A stretch of 27,071 nt of DNA from CAZGVW01 sp964529265 (lineage in GTDB: Bacteria > Planctomycetota > Phycisphaerae > Phycisphaerales > UBA1924). Shown here piece by piece: positions 14,391-22,439 of this stretch (its first letter is position 1; each line of letters starts with the position of its first letter). Location: contig CAZGVW010000146.1 of the NCBI GenBank assembly GCA_964529265.1, positions 1-27,071 on the forward strand, given 5' to 3'. A model generated the notes under the pieces. The model saw nothing but the letters and a program-made list of their open reading frames with translations. It was not told the origin of the DNA and made no database searches. Made by a program: the position numbers and the translations under genes.

Positions 14391-15770
14391 GTGCCCCCCG
14401 CCCCCGCCGACCTCGTCATCCGCGGCAGCCGCGTCCTCCTCGAATCCGGCATCGCCCCCGCCGCGATCGCCATCCGCGCCGGCCGCATCGAAGCCATCGA
14501 AACCGCCCGCCCCGACCTCCTCCGCGCCCCGCGCACCCTCGACGCCGCCGACGCCGTCGTCATGCCCGGCCTCGTCGATACCCACGTCCACATCAACGAC
14601 CCCGGCCGCGCCGATTGGGAAGGCTTCGAAACCGCCACCGCAGCCGCCGCGGCTGGCGGAATCACCACCCTCGTCGATATGCCGCTCAACAGCGTCCCCG
14701 CCACCACCACTTCCGCGGCATTCATCGAAAAAACCCGCGCTGCGCACAACACCTGCGCCGTCGATGTCGCCCTCTGGGCCGGCGTCGTCCCCGGCAACGC
14801 ATCCGAACTCGCCGCCCTCGCCCGCCACGGCGCACCCGGCTTCAAATGCTTCCTCGCGCCCTCGGGCGTCGATGAGTTCCACCACGTCTCCGAATCCGAT
14901 CTCCGCGCCGCCGCGCCCCACCTCGCCGCGCTCGATCTCCCCCTCCTCGTCCACGCCGAATCACCGCGCATCCTCGAGCGCAGCGCCCACCACTGCCCGC
15001 CCGGCGAGCGCCGCTACTCCGCATGGCTCGCCTCCCGCCCGCGCGAAGCCGAGCACGACGCCATCGATCTCATCCTCCGCCTCTGCGAAGACACCGGCCT
15101 CCGCGCCCACATCGTCCACCTCTCGAGCGCCGACGCCCTCCCCCGACTCGCCGCCGCCAAGGCCCGCGGCGTGCGCATCACCGTCGAAACCTGCCCGCAC
15201 TACCTCACCTTCGCCGCCGAAGACATCCCCGACGGCGCCACACTCTTCAAATGCGCCCCGCCCATCCGCAAACGCGCCAACCGCGAACAACTCTGGCAAG
15301 GCCTCCGCTCCGGCGTCATCGATCTGATCGCCACCGACCACTCCCCCTCGCCTCCCGCGCTCAAACACCTCGAATCCGGCGATTTCGCCCGCGCCTGGGG
15401 CGGCATCGCCTCGCTTGAGCTTTCCCTCCCCGCCACCTGGACCGCCGCGCACGCCCGCGGCTTCTCCATCCACGACCTCGCGCGCTGGATGTGCCGCAAC
15501 ACCGCGCAACTCGCCGGCCTCGCCCGCCGCAAAGGCGCAATCGCCCCGGGTTATGATGCCGATCTCGTCATCTGGCGCCCCGAAGCGGAGTTCACCGTGC
15601 GCAGCGCATCACTCCTCCACCGACACAAACCCACGCCCTACGACGGCCTCCGCCTCCGTGGCGTCGTCGAGCGCACATTCCTCCGCGGCGTCGAAATCTT
15701 CGCCGATGGCGCGGCCCGCTCCCCGCGCTCCGGCCGCGTCATCACACCGCTCCGCGAAACCGCGCCATGA
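14391..15770 (+). CDS. allB: allantoinase
   Basis: This 459-residue amidohydrolase opens the hydantoin ring of allantoin to allantoate. The binuclear metal site is complete: DTHVHIND (His65, His67), a carboxylatable lysine in GFKCFLAPSG (Lys152), VHAES (His188), VHLSS (His243) and ATDHSP (Asp316). These place it in the allantoinase branch of cyclic amidohydrolases rather than dihydroorotase, and the genes that follow confirm it. The predicted start is GTG 14391, 236 nt from the divergent gene, with no strong ribosome binding site. It is the first gene of a five-gene purine operon and overlaps allantoicase by 4 nt (ATGA). Confidence 0.95.
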   Translation: MPPAPADLVIRGSRVLLESGIAPAAIAIRAGRIEAIETARPDLLRAPRTLDAADAVVMPGLVDTHVHINDPGRADWEGFETATAAAAAGGITTLVDMPLNSVPATTTSAAFIEKTRAAHNTCAVDVALWAGVVPGNASELAALARHGAPGFKCFLAPSGVDEFHHVSESDLRAAAPHLAALDLPLLVHAESPRILERSAHHCPPGERRYSAWLASRPREAEHDAIDLILRLCEDTGLRAHIVHLSSADALPRLAAAKARGVRITVETCPHYLTFAAEDIPDGATLFKCAPPIRKRANREQLWQGLRSGVIDLIATDHSPSPPALKHLESGDFARAWGGIASLELSLPATWTAAHARGFSIHDLARWMCRNTAQLAGLARRKGAIAPGYDADLVIWRPEAEFTVRSASLLHRHKPTPYDGLRLRGVVERTFLRGVEIFADGAARSPRSGRVITPLRETAP

Positions 15771-16840
15771 CCGCCCCCGCCCCCGCCACAACTCCGTCCC
15801 CCGTCTTCACACATCTCGTCGATCTCGCCGCCGAGCGCATCGGCGGCCGCGCACTCCTCGCCAGCGACGAGTTCTTCGCCGAAAAGGAAAACCTCCTCAA
15901 ACCCGGCCGCGGCATACTCATCGAAGACAAGTACACCGACCGCGGCAAATGGATGGATGGCTGGGAATCCCGCCGCAAGCGCACGCCCGGGCACGATTGG
16001 TGCATCATCCGCCTCGGCCTCCCCGGCGCCGTCCGCGGCTTCACGATCGACACCAACCACTTCAAGGGCAACGCCCCCGAATCCATCTCCATCGACGCCT
16101 GCGAAGCCCCCACCGATGCCTCCCCCGATCACCTCGCGCACTCAGCAAACTGGCGCGAACTCATCCCCAAAACCCGCATCCAGCCCCACTCCGAGAACCA
16201 CATCGCCGCGCCCGCGAACGACCCCGCGCGCACAACCCACGTCCGCCTCAACATCCACCCCGATGGCGGTGTCGCGCGCTTCCGCGCCCATGGCGAAGTC
16301 CTCCCCGATTGGGAATCCATCCTCGCGCGCATGCCCATCCCCGATCTCGCCGCCATCGAGCACGGCGGCCTCACGCTCGCCTGCAGCGATGAGTTCTTCA
16401 GCCGCCCGCTCAACCTCATCATGCCCGGTCGCGCGACCAACATGGGCGACGGCTGGGAAACCAGGCGCCGCCGCGGCCACGGCTACGACTGGGTCATCCT
16501 CCGCCTCGGCCGCCGCGCCGAAATCCAGCGCCTCCTCATCGATACCAACCACTTCAAAGGCAACTACCCCGATACATGCAGCGTCGAAGTGTGCGACATG
16601 CCGGGTCGAAGCGCGCACAACAACGCCGACATCGCCTCCCTCCGCCCCGGCGCCGCCAACAGCCCGCCCTGGCGCGAACTCCTCCCCCGCACCAAACTCG
16701 AAGCCCACCGCGAGCACACGTTCGAGCGCGAACTGCAATCCACCGGCCCCGCCACGCACCTCCGCCTCAACATCCATCCCGATGGCGGCGTGAGCCGCCT
16801 CCGCGTCTTCGGCCGCCCTCTCGCCGGAGGAAACCCGTGA
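15767..16840 (+). CDS. alc: allantoicase
   Basis: This 357-residue enzyme hydrolyses allantoate to ureidoglycolate and urea. It is an internal duplication of a jelly-roll domain: SDEFF at about residues 33-37 and 207-211, IDTNHFKGN at 94-102 and 258-266, and RLNIHPDGGV at 160-169 and 333-342. The doubled blocks are the family signature and the length is usual. ATG 15767 overlaps the allantoinase stop by 4 nt. Its stop overlaps the next GTG start by 3 nt and includes the GGAGG for it. Using allantoicase rather than allantoate amidohydrolase means the pathway ends at ureidoglycolate here, and no ureidoglycolate lyase follows. Confidence 0.96.
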   Translation: MTAPAPATTPSPVFTHLVDLAAERIGGRALLASDEFFAEKENLLKPGRGILIEDKYTDRGKWMDGWESRRKRTPGHDWCIIRLGLPGAVRGFTIDTNHFKGNAPESISIDACEAPTDASPDHLAHSANWRELIPKTRIQPHSENHIAAPANDPARTTHVRLNIHPDGGVARFRAHGEVLPDWESILARMPIPDLAAIEHGGLTLACSDEFFSRPLNLIMPGRATNMGDGWETRRRRGHGYDWVILRLGRRAEIQRLLIDTNHFKGNYPDTCSVEVCDMPGRSAHNNADIASLRPGAANSPPWRELLPRTKLEAHREHTFERELQSTGPATHLRLNIHPDGGVSRLRVFGRPLAGGNP

Positions 16841-17361
16841 CCGTGGCCGGCTGCGCTGCGCATCTCGACGCCCTCCCCGACCACGCCGCCCGCGCAGCGC
16901 TCCTGAAGTGCTGCGCCTCGCGCAACTGGGCCGAACAGATGCTCCGCGCCCGCCCCTTCGGCGCCGATGCGCATCTCTTCGAAACCGCCGATCGCATCTG
17001 GCGCAGCCTCTCCCGCAACGATTGGCTCGAAGCCTTCGCCGGGCACCCCCGCATCGGCGATCGCGCCCAGGCATCCTCCCCGACCGCCGCCTGGTCCCGC
17101 GCCGAGCAGTCCGGCGTCGCCCACGCCGATCCCGCCCTCACCGCCGCCCTCGCTGACGCCAACCAGCAGTACGAGCGCATCTTCGGCTACGTCTTCCTCA
17201 TCTGCGCCACCGGCAAATCCGCCGCGGAAATGCTCGCCGCCCTCCAGTCGCGCCTCGCCAACGACCCCGCCGCGGAACTCCGCGTCGCCGCCGAACAGCA
17301 GGCCCTCATCACCCGCATCCGCCTCGAGAAACTGGTCACCAACCCATCATCATCATCATGA
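16837..17361 (+). CDS. uraD: OHCU decarboxylase
   Basis: This 174-residue enzyme converts 2-oxo-4-hydroxy-4-carboxy-5-ureidoimidazoline to S-allantoin, the third step of urate breakdown. Diagnostic residues are GHPRIGD (catalytic His70), EQSG (Glu90-Gln91), FGYVFLICATGKS (about 116-128) and a C-terminal RIRLEKL. GTG 16837 is chosen because GGAGG (16826-16830) lies 6 nt upstream and it overlaps the allantoicase stop; the longer open frame reaching back to 16576 lies wholly within allantoicase. The protein ends in NPSSSS encoded by a CAT repeat. Unlike Bacillus PucL it is a separate protein, not fused to urate oxidase. Confidence 0.93.
   Translation: MTVAGCAAHLDALPDHAARAALLKCCASRNWAEQMLRARPFGADAHLFETADRIWRSLSRNDWLEAFAGHPRIGDRAQASSPTAAWSRAEQSGVAHADPALTAALADANQQYERIFGYVFLICATGKSAAEMLAALQSRLANDPAAELRVAAEQQALITRIRLEKLVTNPSSSS
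17345..17359 (+). repeat. CAT triplet repeat at the uraD-hiuH junction
   Basis: Five CAT triplets (17345-17359) encode the serine tail of OHCU decarboxylase in one frame. The last AT plus the next G forms the ATG start of the next gene. Gain or loss of a triplet would change only the number of serines and leave the coupling intact. Confidence 0.85.
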
Positions 17362-17699
17362 GCGGCATCTCCACACACATCCTCGATTCGTCCCGCGGCT
17401 GCCCCGCCTCCGGCGTCGCCGTCACGCTCGAAGCCCGCGCCCCCGACGGCGCCTGGAAGCAACTCGGCGCCGCCCGCACCGATGCCGATGGCCGCGTGAA
17501 GGACCTCACCAACGGCGCCGGCGCCTCACCCGGCGAGCACCGCCTCCGCTTCGACGTCGCGCCCTACTTCGCCGCGCAAAACATCCAGTCCTTCTACCGG
17601 CAGATCGAAGTCGCCTTCACCGTGCGCACGGCCGGCGAGCGCCTCCACGTCCCGCTCCTCCTCAGCCCCTTCGGCTATTCCACCTACCGCGGCAGTTGA
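17358..17699 (+). CDS. hiuH: 5-hydroxyisourate hydrolase (transthyretin-like)
   Basis: This 113-residue protein hydrolyses 5-hydroxyisourate, the product of urate oxidase, to OHCU. It carries the transthyretin-related signature: STHILD near the N-terminus (His7), Arg46 in DADGR, His97 (RLHVPLLLSPFGYS) and the diagnostic C-terminal YRGS (110-113). Length and motifs fit the cytoplasmic tetrameric enzyme and no signal peptide is present. ATG 17358 overlaps the uraD stop by 4 nt (ATGA), so translation is coupled. A short 4-nt gap separates it from the urate oxidase gene. Confidence 0.96.
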   Translation: MSGISTHILDSSRGCPASGVAVTLEARAPDGAWKQLGAARTDADGRVKDLTNGAGASPGEHRLRFDVAPYFAAQNIQSFYRQIEVAFTVRTAGERLHVPLLLSPFGYSTYRGS

Positions 17700-17703
17700 C
17701 GCC

Positions 17704-18555
17704 ATGACCACCACACCCACACTCGCCTGGAATCGCTACGGCAAATCCTGCGTCCGCGTCATGAAACTGCGCCGAAGCCCATCAGGCGATGCGCTCCGCG
17801 AACTCACCGTCGATATCGCCCTCGAAGGCGATTTCGAATCCGCGCACACCCAGGGCGACAACGCCGCCGTTCTTCCCACCGACACCATGAAGAACACGGT
17901 CTACGCCCTCGCGCAACAGGACCCCATCGAGACCATCGAATCCTTCGCCCTCCGCCTCGCGCGCCACTTCCTCAGCGCTGCGCCAAGCGCCTCCACCGCC
18001 CGCATCGACATCGCCGAAACCGCTTGGCGCCCCCTCGATGTCCCCGGCGATTCCCGCCACCACGCCTTCTCACGCTCCGCCGACGAAACACCCACCTGCT
18101 CAGCCGAAGCCCCCCGCGGCAAACCGGAATCCGTCCGCTCCGGCCTCCGCAACCTCGTCATCCTCAAAACCGCGCGCTCAGGATTCAGCCATTTCCTGCG
18201 CGATCAGTTCACCACGCTCAAGGAAACCGATGATCGCCTCCTCGGCACATCACTCACCGCCACCTGGCCCTTGCGCAGCGCACAAGAAGATTTCGCCCAA
18301 GCCCGCGCCCAGGTGAGAAGCGCCCTCCTCGAAGCCTTCGCCGCGCACGACAGCAAATCCGTGCAGCACACGCTTTTCGCCATGGCCCAGCGCGCCCTCG
18401 CCGCCTGCCCCGCCGCGCCCGAAATCACACTCACCATGCCCAACAAGCACTGCCTCCTCGTCGATCTCTCCCCCTTCGGCCTCACCAACGACAACGAGAT
18501 CTTCCTCCCCATCGACGAACCCCATGGCCTCATCGAAGCCACCCTCCGCCGCTGA
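17704..18555 (+). CDS. uox: urate oxidase (cofactor-free uricase)
   Basis: This 283-residue enzyme oxidises urate to 5-hydroxyisourate with oxygen and no cofactor. The T-fold signatures are present: YGKSCVRV (Lys14), VLPTDTMKNTVYALA (Thr59) and the C-terminal PNKHCLLVDLSPFGLTNDNE with the catalytic histidine (NKH). SGLRNLVILKTARSGF is the second conserved half. It is unfused, unlike Bacillus PucL. It is the last gene of the + operon; the short hairpin GCCGCT-gac-AGCGGC (18548-18562) spans its stop codon. Its need for oxygen implies aerobic purine use, while the same genome region encodes an oxygen-independent ribonucleotide reductase. Confidence 0.95.
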   Translation: MTTTPTLAWNRYGKSCVRVMKLRRSPSGDALRELTVDIALEGDFESAHTQGDNAAVLPTDTMKNTVYALAQQDPIETIESFALRLARHFLSAAPSASTARIDIAETAWRPLDVPGDSRHHAFSRSADETPTCSAEAPRGKPESVRSGLRNLVILKTARSGFSHFLRDQFTTLKETDDRLLGTSLTATWPLRSAQEDFAQARAQVRSALLEAFAAHDSKSVQHTLFAMAQRALAACPAAPEITLTMPNKHCLLVDLSPFGLTNDNEIFLPIDEPHGLIEATLRR

Positions 18556-18571
18556 CAGCGGCTCTTCTCCG

Positions 18572-18606
18572 CTATTGCCTATTGCCTATTGCCTATTGCC
18601 TATGGC
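18572..18606. repeat. heptanucleotide tandem repeat (CTATTGC)
   Basis: Four perfect CTATTGC units run from 18572 to 18599 and a fifth with one change (CTATGGC) to 18606, in the gap between the convergent purine operons. The seven-base period is not codon-phased. It is probably a replication-slippage tract. Confidence 0.9.
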
Positions 18607-18690
18607 CTCCCGTCCTCCTTCTTCCTCTTCCTCTTTCCTCTTCCCCTCTCACCTCCCCTCTGTGTCCTCTGCGCCTCTGTGGTGAACTCC
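18607..18690. repeat. pyrimidine tract ending in a CAGAGG-family repeat
   Basis: After the heptamers, the + strand is almost pure C/T up to about 18660. It then reads CCTCTGTGTCCTCTGCGCCTC and TGTGGTGAACTCC (about 18655-18690). The reverse complement is GAGTTCACCACAGAGG followed by CGCAGAGGACACAGAGG, the same motif family as the array at the other end of the - operon (26768-27020). It forms the downstream edge of the DUF6986 gene. Confidence 0.6.
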
Positions 18691-18703
18691 TACTCCGAAC
18701 GTC

Positions 18704-20062
18704 CTACCGCTTCCTTCGCTCCAAAATCTCTAGAAACGAACGAGACGCAAACTCCTCCATCGTCAGCCCCGTCCCCGCCGCCTCCTCCTCCCTGATCGCC
18801 CCGCAGTTCATCCCGCGCAGAAAGAAGTTGAGCAGCCCCTGCCCCGTCGCCGCATCGTCGAAGATGTCCCCCAGCAGCGTCGCCTGCGCCGCCTTCTCCA
18901 CGAAGTTCTTCAGCCGGTCCGACGCCGCGCCCAACCCCTCCAGAAAAAACGAATACAGCGCCGCGTACCGCGTCGGCAACTGCGCCGGATGCAGGTCCCA
19001 CCCCTGGTAGAACGCGTTCTCCAGCGAGTGCCGCACATCGTTGAAATGCATCCGCCACGCGCGATGCACGCTCCGTCTGTTCTCCTCCACCTGCCGCGCC
19101 GTCAGCGGGGCGCCGCCCTGCGCCACACGATGCACAGGCACAGGCATCACGTTCGTCGCCCCGTCCGAGAGAAACAGCCCCGTTCCCGCCAGCGCCACCT
19201 GCATCATCGAGCGCGCAAAATCGCACGCCGCGTGCCCCATCCGCTGATGCTCCGCCGTGATCGTCAGACTCGCCGTGTAGTCGTACACGCCGAAATGCGC
19301 CGCCACGCACCGCTCCCCCGCCGCGGCCACCAGAATCGGCAGGTTCGATCGCCCCTCCACGTCGATGATCGATTGCGGCGTCTCGATCATCAACTCCATC
19401 TTCACCGATCCCTGCCCGAACCCCGCGGCTTTCTCGATCCGCGCAATCGCCGCCGCCGCCGTCCGCGCCTGCTCCGCAATCACCACCTTCGGGATCGTCA
19501 CCACGAACCCCGCCGGCAGACGCCTGTCCCCCGCCGAAGCCAGGCTCGTCAGGAACACGTCCAGCGTGCGCACCGCTCGCGCCGAAAGTTCCCGCGAAAA
19601 CGGCTTCACGCGGATGCCGATGAAGGGCGGCAGCGATCCATCCTTCATCCCCGCCGCCACCTCCGCCGCGGCTGACTCCGCGCACGCATCCTCCTCCTCG
19701 TCCGGCCGGTTCCCGTAGCCGTCCTCGAAATCGATCCGGAAATCCTCCACCGGCTCGCGCCCCAGTTTCTCCACCACCCGCTCATGCACCTTCGCCGCCA
19801 GCCCCGGATCGCGCTCGCTGTTCAGCCCGATCGCCTCCGCAAACTCCCCCGCGCTCGGCGCATAGTCGCGCAGCGAGCGCAGCGCCAGTTCGCCCAGCCG
19901 CCTGGCCGAATCCCGCTTGAAGAGGTGCGCGCCGCCGTACACCGTGTGCACGGCCTGCCGCGCGCCGGAATCACCCGGCCGCGTCGCAGCAAACCGCGCA
20001 TTCGCCTCGCGCAGCGGCGCAAACAGCGCCTCCAGCGCCGCACCGTCCAGTGATCGCTTCAT
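18704..20062 (-). CDS. DUF6986 / CitE-like aldolase family protein
   Basis: This 452-residue protein resembles the HpcH/HpaI and CitE superfamily of TIM-barrel C-C lyases and malate-synthase relatives. Motifs include HTVYGGAHLFK (about 39-49), RIDFEDGYG (109-117) with acidic metal-ligand candidates, KMELMIETPQSI, and HFGVYDYTASL. Homologues are found near purine catabolism genes in actinobacteria and others, usually annotated 'aldolase' or DUF6986; the reaction is not established. It is the last gene of the - operon; its ATG overlaps the adenine deaminase stop by 4 nt. Since the pathway here yields ureidoglycolate and hence glyoxylate, a role in condensing or splitting a glyoxylate-derived acid is plausible, but this is inference. 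The start is chosen by the overlap; the much longer open frame is a shadow. Confidence 0.85.
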   Translation of the reverse strand: MKRSLDGAALEALFAPLREANARFAATRPGDSGARQAVHTVYGGAHLFKRDSARRLGELALRSLRDYAPSAGEFAEAIGLNSERDPGLAAKVHERVVEKLGREPVEDFRIDFEDGYGNRPDEEEDACAESAAAEVAAGMKDGSLPPFIGIRVKPFSRELSARAVRTLDVFLTSLASAGDRRLPAGFVVTIPKVVIAEQARTAAAAIARIEKAAGFGQGSVKMELMIETPQSIIDVEGRSNLPILVAAAGERCVAAHFGVYDYTASLTITAEHQRMGHAACDFARSMMQVALAGTGLFLSDGATNVMPVPVHRVAQGGAPLTARQVEENRRSVHRAWRMHFNDVRHSLENAFYQGWDLHPAQLPTRYAALYSFFLEGLGAASDRLKNFVEKAAQATLLGDIFDDAATGQGLLNFFLRGMNCGAIREEEAAGTGLTMEEFASRSFLEILERRKR

Positions 20063-21828
20063 TCGGCAGGCGCCTCCAGCGGCACGATCTCGAACCGGTC
20101 CACGTCCACCAGCCCCAGATCGCTCAGTTTCAGACTCGGTATCACGCACAACGACAGAAACGAAAGCGGCATGAAGGGGTCGTGCATCTCGGCCCCCAGC
20201 GTCCCCGCGGCTTCCAGCAGCGCCCTCTGCATCCGGATCACCTCCGCCGCGGGTTCGCCCGACATGAGCCCCGCGATCGGCAGCGGCAGCAGAGCCAGCA
20301 CGCGCCCATCCAGCGCAGCGCACTGCCCGCCGCCGCACTCCGCCAGGGCCCGCGCCGCAACCACCATGTCCGCATCCGAACCGCCGACGACGGAAAGATT
20401 GTGCGAATCGTGCCCCACCGTGCTCGCGATCGCCCCGCGCTTCAGCCCGAACCCGCGCACGAACCCCAGCCCGATCGCGCCCGAGGCGCGATGCCGCTCG
20501 ATCACCGCGAACTTCAGCACGTCGCGTGAAGGGTCGGCGATGCACGCGCCGCCCTCCACCCGCGGCGGCTCGCGCAGGTCGTCCGTGAGCAGCTGCCCCT
20601 CGCGCAAGCCGATCACGCGGATCGCCCGGCCGTCCCGCGGCGCCGGAATGTGAAACGATCGCTCGGAGAGATCGACGGGAATGCGCACGGCGGACTTCGG
20701 CGGCGCCGGCGCCGTGCCGCGTCCGGCCGCGCGGGCATCCTGCACGAACGATCCGTTCTCGCCCACCAGCGCCCCGTGGTGATACACGCGCTGCGCCCGC
20801 AGCCCGCGCAGATCATCGAGAACCACCAGGTCCGCGAAGCGCCCCGGCGCGATGGCGCCGAGATCCGCCTGTCTGTAATGCCGCGCCGCATGCAATGACG
20901 CCATCGCGATCGCCGTGCACGGCTCGAGCCCCAGCCCGATCGCGCGGCGAACCACGTGGTCGATGTGCCCCTCCTCCGCCAGGTCGCCCGGATGCCTGTC
21001 ATCCGTGCAGAAGCAGAACTGGTGCGCGTTCGCCTGCGTCACCGCCGGCAGCAGCGCCTCCAGATTCCGCGCCGCGCTCCCTTCGCGGATGTAGATCGTC
21101 ATCCCGAGGCGCAGCTTCTCCTCCGCCTCCACCCGCGCCGCGCACTCATGGTCCGATGACACCCCCGCCGCGATATACGCCTGCAGCGGCTTCCCCGAGA
21201 GTCCCGGCGCGTGCCCATCCACGATGCGCCGCTCGAGCCCCAGCCGCATCTTCGCCAGAACGTCCGGGACAGCGTTCACCACCCCAGGAAAGTTCATCAT
21301 CTCCGCCAGCGCCACCACGCGCGGGTCATCAAAGAACGGCGCGAGATCCGCCGCCTCCAGGCGCGCGCCCGCCGTCTCCAGCGGAGATGACGGCACGCAC
21401 GACGACACCGCGAACAGGATGTTCATCGACAGCCCGCGCGACGCATCCATCAGCCAGCGGATTCCCGGGGCGCCCAGCACGTTCGCGATCTCGTGCGGAT
21501 CGAACACCACGCCCGTCGTCCCCCGCGGCGACGCCAGCCGGACGAACTGATCCGGCGTCATCATCGTCGATTCAACGTGCATGTGCGCATCGATGAACCC
21601 CGGCGCGATGAACGCGCCCTTCAGATCGACCGTCCGCGCCGCCCTGGAATAGTCGCCCACGCCCGCAATCCGCTCCCGGAAGATCGCGACGGACCCCGAC
21701 TCCACCGTGCGCGTGAACACGTTGACGATGCGCCCGTTCGTGAGCAGCAGGTCCGCCGCGGCGTCGCCGCGCGCGACAGCGAGCAGGTCCGGATCGGTCC
21801 GCTCAATCGGCGTCGTCGCGTGCGTCAT
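20059..21828 (-). CDS. ade: adenine deaminase
   Basis: This 589-residue amidohydrolase deaminates adenine to hypoxanthine, feeding xanthine dehydrogenase. Metal-site motifs are DAHMHVESTMM (His82, His84), VVFDPHEIANVLGAPG (His112-Glu113 region), and the C-terminal VGHDSHNLSVVGG and GLMSGEPAAEV blocks typical of the large bacterial Ade family. The first ATG beyond the overlap with the MocA-like gene (21828) is used. An ATG at 21873 would overlap that gene by 34 nt and adds an N-terminus unlike the family. The stop overlaps the DUF6986 start. The cluster therefore covers adenine input; no guanine deaminase is visible. Confidence 0.93.
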   Translation of the reverse strand: MTHATTPIERTDPDLLAVARGDAAADLLLTNGRIVNVFTRTVESGSVAIFRERIAGVGDYSRAARTVDLKGAFIAPGFIDAHMHVESTMMTPDQFVRLASPRGTTGVVFDPHEIANVLGAPGIRWLMDASRGLSMNILFAVSSCVPSSPLETAGARLEAADLAPFFDDPRVVALAEMMNFPGVVNAVPDVLAKMRLGLERRIVDGHAPGLSGKPLQAYIAAGVSSDHECAARVEAEEKLRLGMTIYIREGSAARNLEALLPAVTQANAHQFCFCTDDRHPGDLAEEGHIDHVVRRAIGLGLEPCTAIAMASLHAARHYRQADLGAIAPGRFADLVVLDDLRGLRAQRVYHHGALVGENGSFVQDARAAGRGTAPAPPKSAVRIPVDLSERSFHIPAPRDGRAIRVIGLREGQLLTDDLREPPRVEGGACIADPSRDVLKFAVIERHRASGAIGLGFVRGFGLKRGAIASTVGHDSHNLSVVGGSDADMVVAARALAECGGGQCAALDGRVLALLPLPIAGLMSGEPAAEVIRMQRALLEAAGTLGAEMHDPFMPLSFLSLCVIPSLKLSDLGLVDVDRFEIVPLEAPAE

Positions 21829-21839
21829 TCCGTCCGTCT

Positions 21840-22439
21840 TCAAGGCGCGGTCGCTCCATCGCGCCCAAGCCATGCATCGACATCGGCGGGCGCATTCAGA
21901 TTCACCGCGACATCCGGGTCGTCAACCTCGATCCTCTCCACGAGAGGCGCGATGAGCAAGTCCAGCCGCCGCTCGCCGGGCGCCGGCGCCCCGAGCAGCG
22001 CGCGCTCGATCCACTCCCACGCCAGATACACCGGATGCCCCGCGGCGCCGCGGAACACCGGCGCGCTCACCGGCCCGCGCGCCGCCAGCGCCCTCCACAC
22101 TTCCGGGCCCGCCGCGGGGACGTCAATTGGCAGCACAAACACCCCCCGCGGCGGCGCATGGCGCAGCGCCTCCACGCCGCGCACCACGCTCTCGAACATC
22201 GGCTGATCCGGATTGCCCAGCACAAGGTGCTCCGGCGCATCCGCCTCGCGCGCCGTCGCCTCGCGCACCACCTGCGACACCACCCATATGCTCTCGACCC
22301 CCGCGCGCCGCAGTCGCGCAGCCTGAATGCGCCACCACGCCTCGCCGCGGACGGTCATGAGCGCCTTCGGGCCGCCCATCCGCTCGCCGCGCCCCGCGGC
22401 GAGCACGATCGCGACAGGATCGCCCTCAGAGCGCGGCAA
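21840..22439 (-). CDS. MocA-like molybdenum cofactor nucleotidyltransferase
   Basis: This 199-residue NTP-transferase fold protein has the nucleotide-binding signature LAAGRGERMGGPKAL (13-27) and LPIDVP (103-108, Asp106 as metal ligand). A cytidylyl- (MocA) or guanylyl- (MobA) role would make the dinucleotide form of the molybdenum cofactor. Being between xdhC and adenine deaminase points to cofactor supply for xanthine dehydrogenase, as with PucB beside PucA in Bacillus. The start overlaps the end of xdhC by 14 nt, so the two are translationally linked. The specific nucleotide (CTP or GTP) cannot be fixed by eye. Confidence 0.82.
   Translation of the reverse strand: MPRSEGDPVAIVLAAGRGERMGGPKALMTVRGEAWWRIQAARLRRAGVESIWVVSQVVREATAREADAPEHLVLGNPDQPMFESVVRGVEALRHAPPRGVFVLPIDVPAAGPEVWRALAARGPVSAPVFRGAAGHPVYLAWEWIERALLGAPAPGERRLDLLIAPLVERIEVDDPDVAVNLNAPADVDAWLGRDGATAP

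Noticed and set aside
14323..15327. Long serine/proline-rich + frame over allantoinase
   Set aside because: It has shadow composition from the coding strand of allB, no family match and no start signal.
16576..16836. N-terminal extension of OHCU decarboxylase
   Set aside because: It overlaps allantoicase fully and contains arginine/proline-rich shadow sequence; GTG 16837 has a ribosome binding site.
20063..20545. N-terminal extension of the DUF6986 frame into adenine deaminase
   Set aside because: It overlaps a conserved gene and is arginine/glycine-rich; the ATG at 20062 with an ATGA overlap is the natural start.
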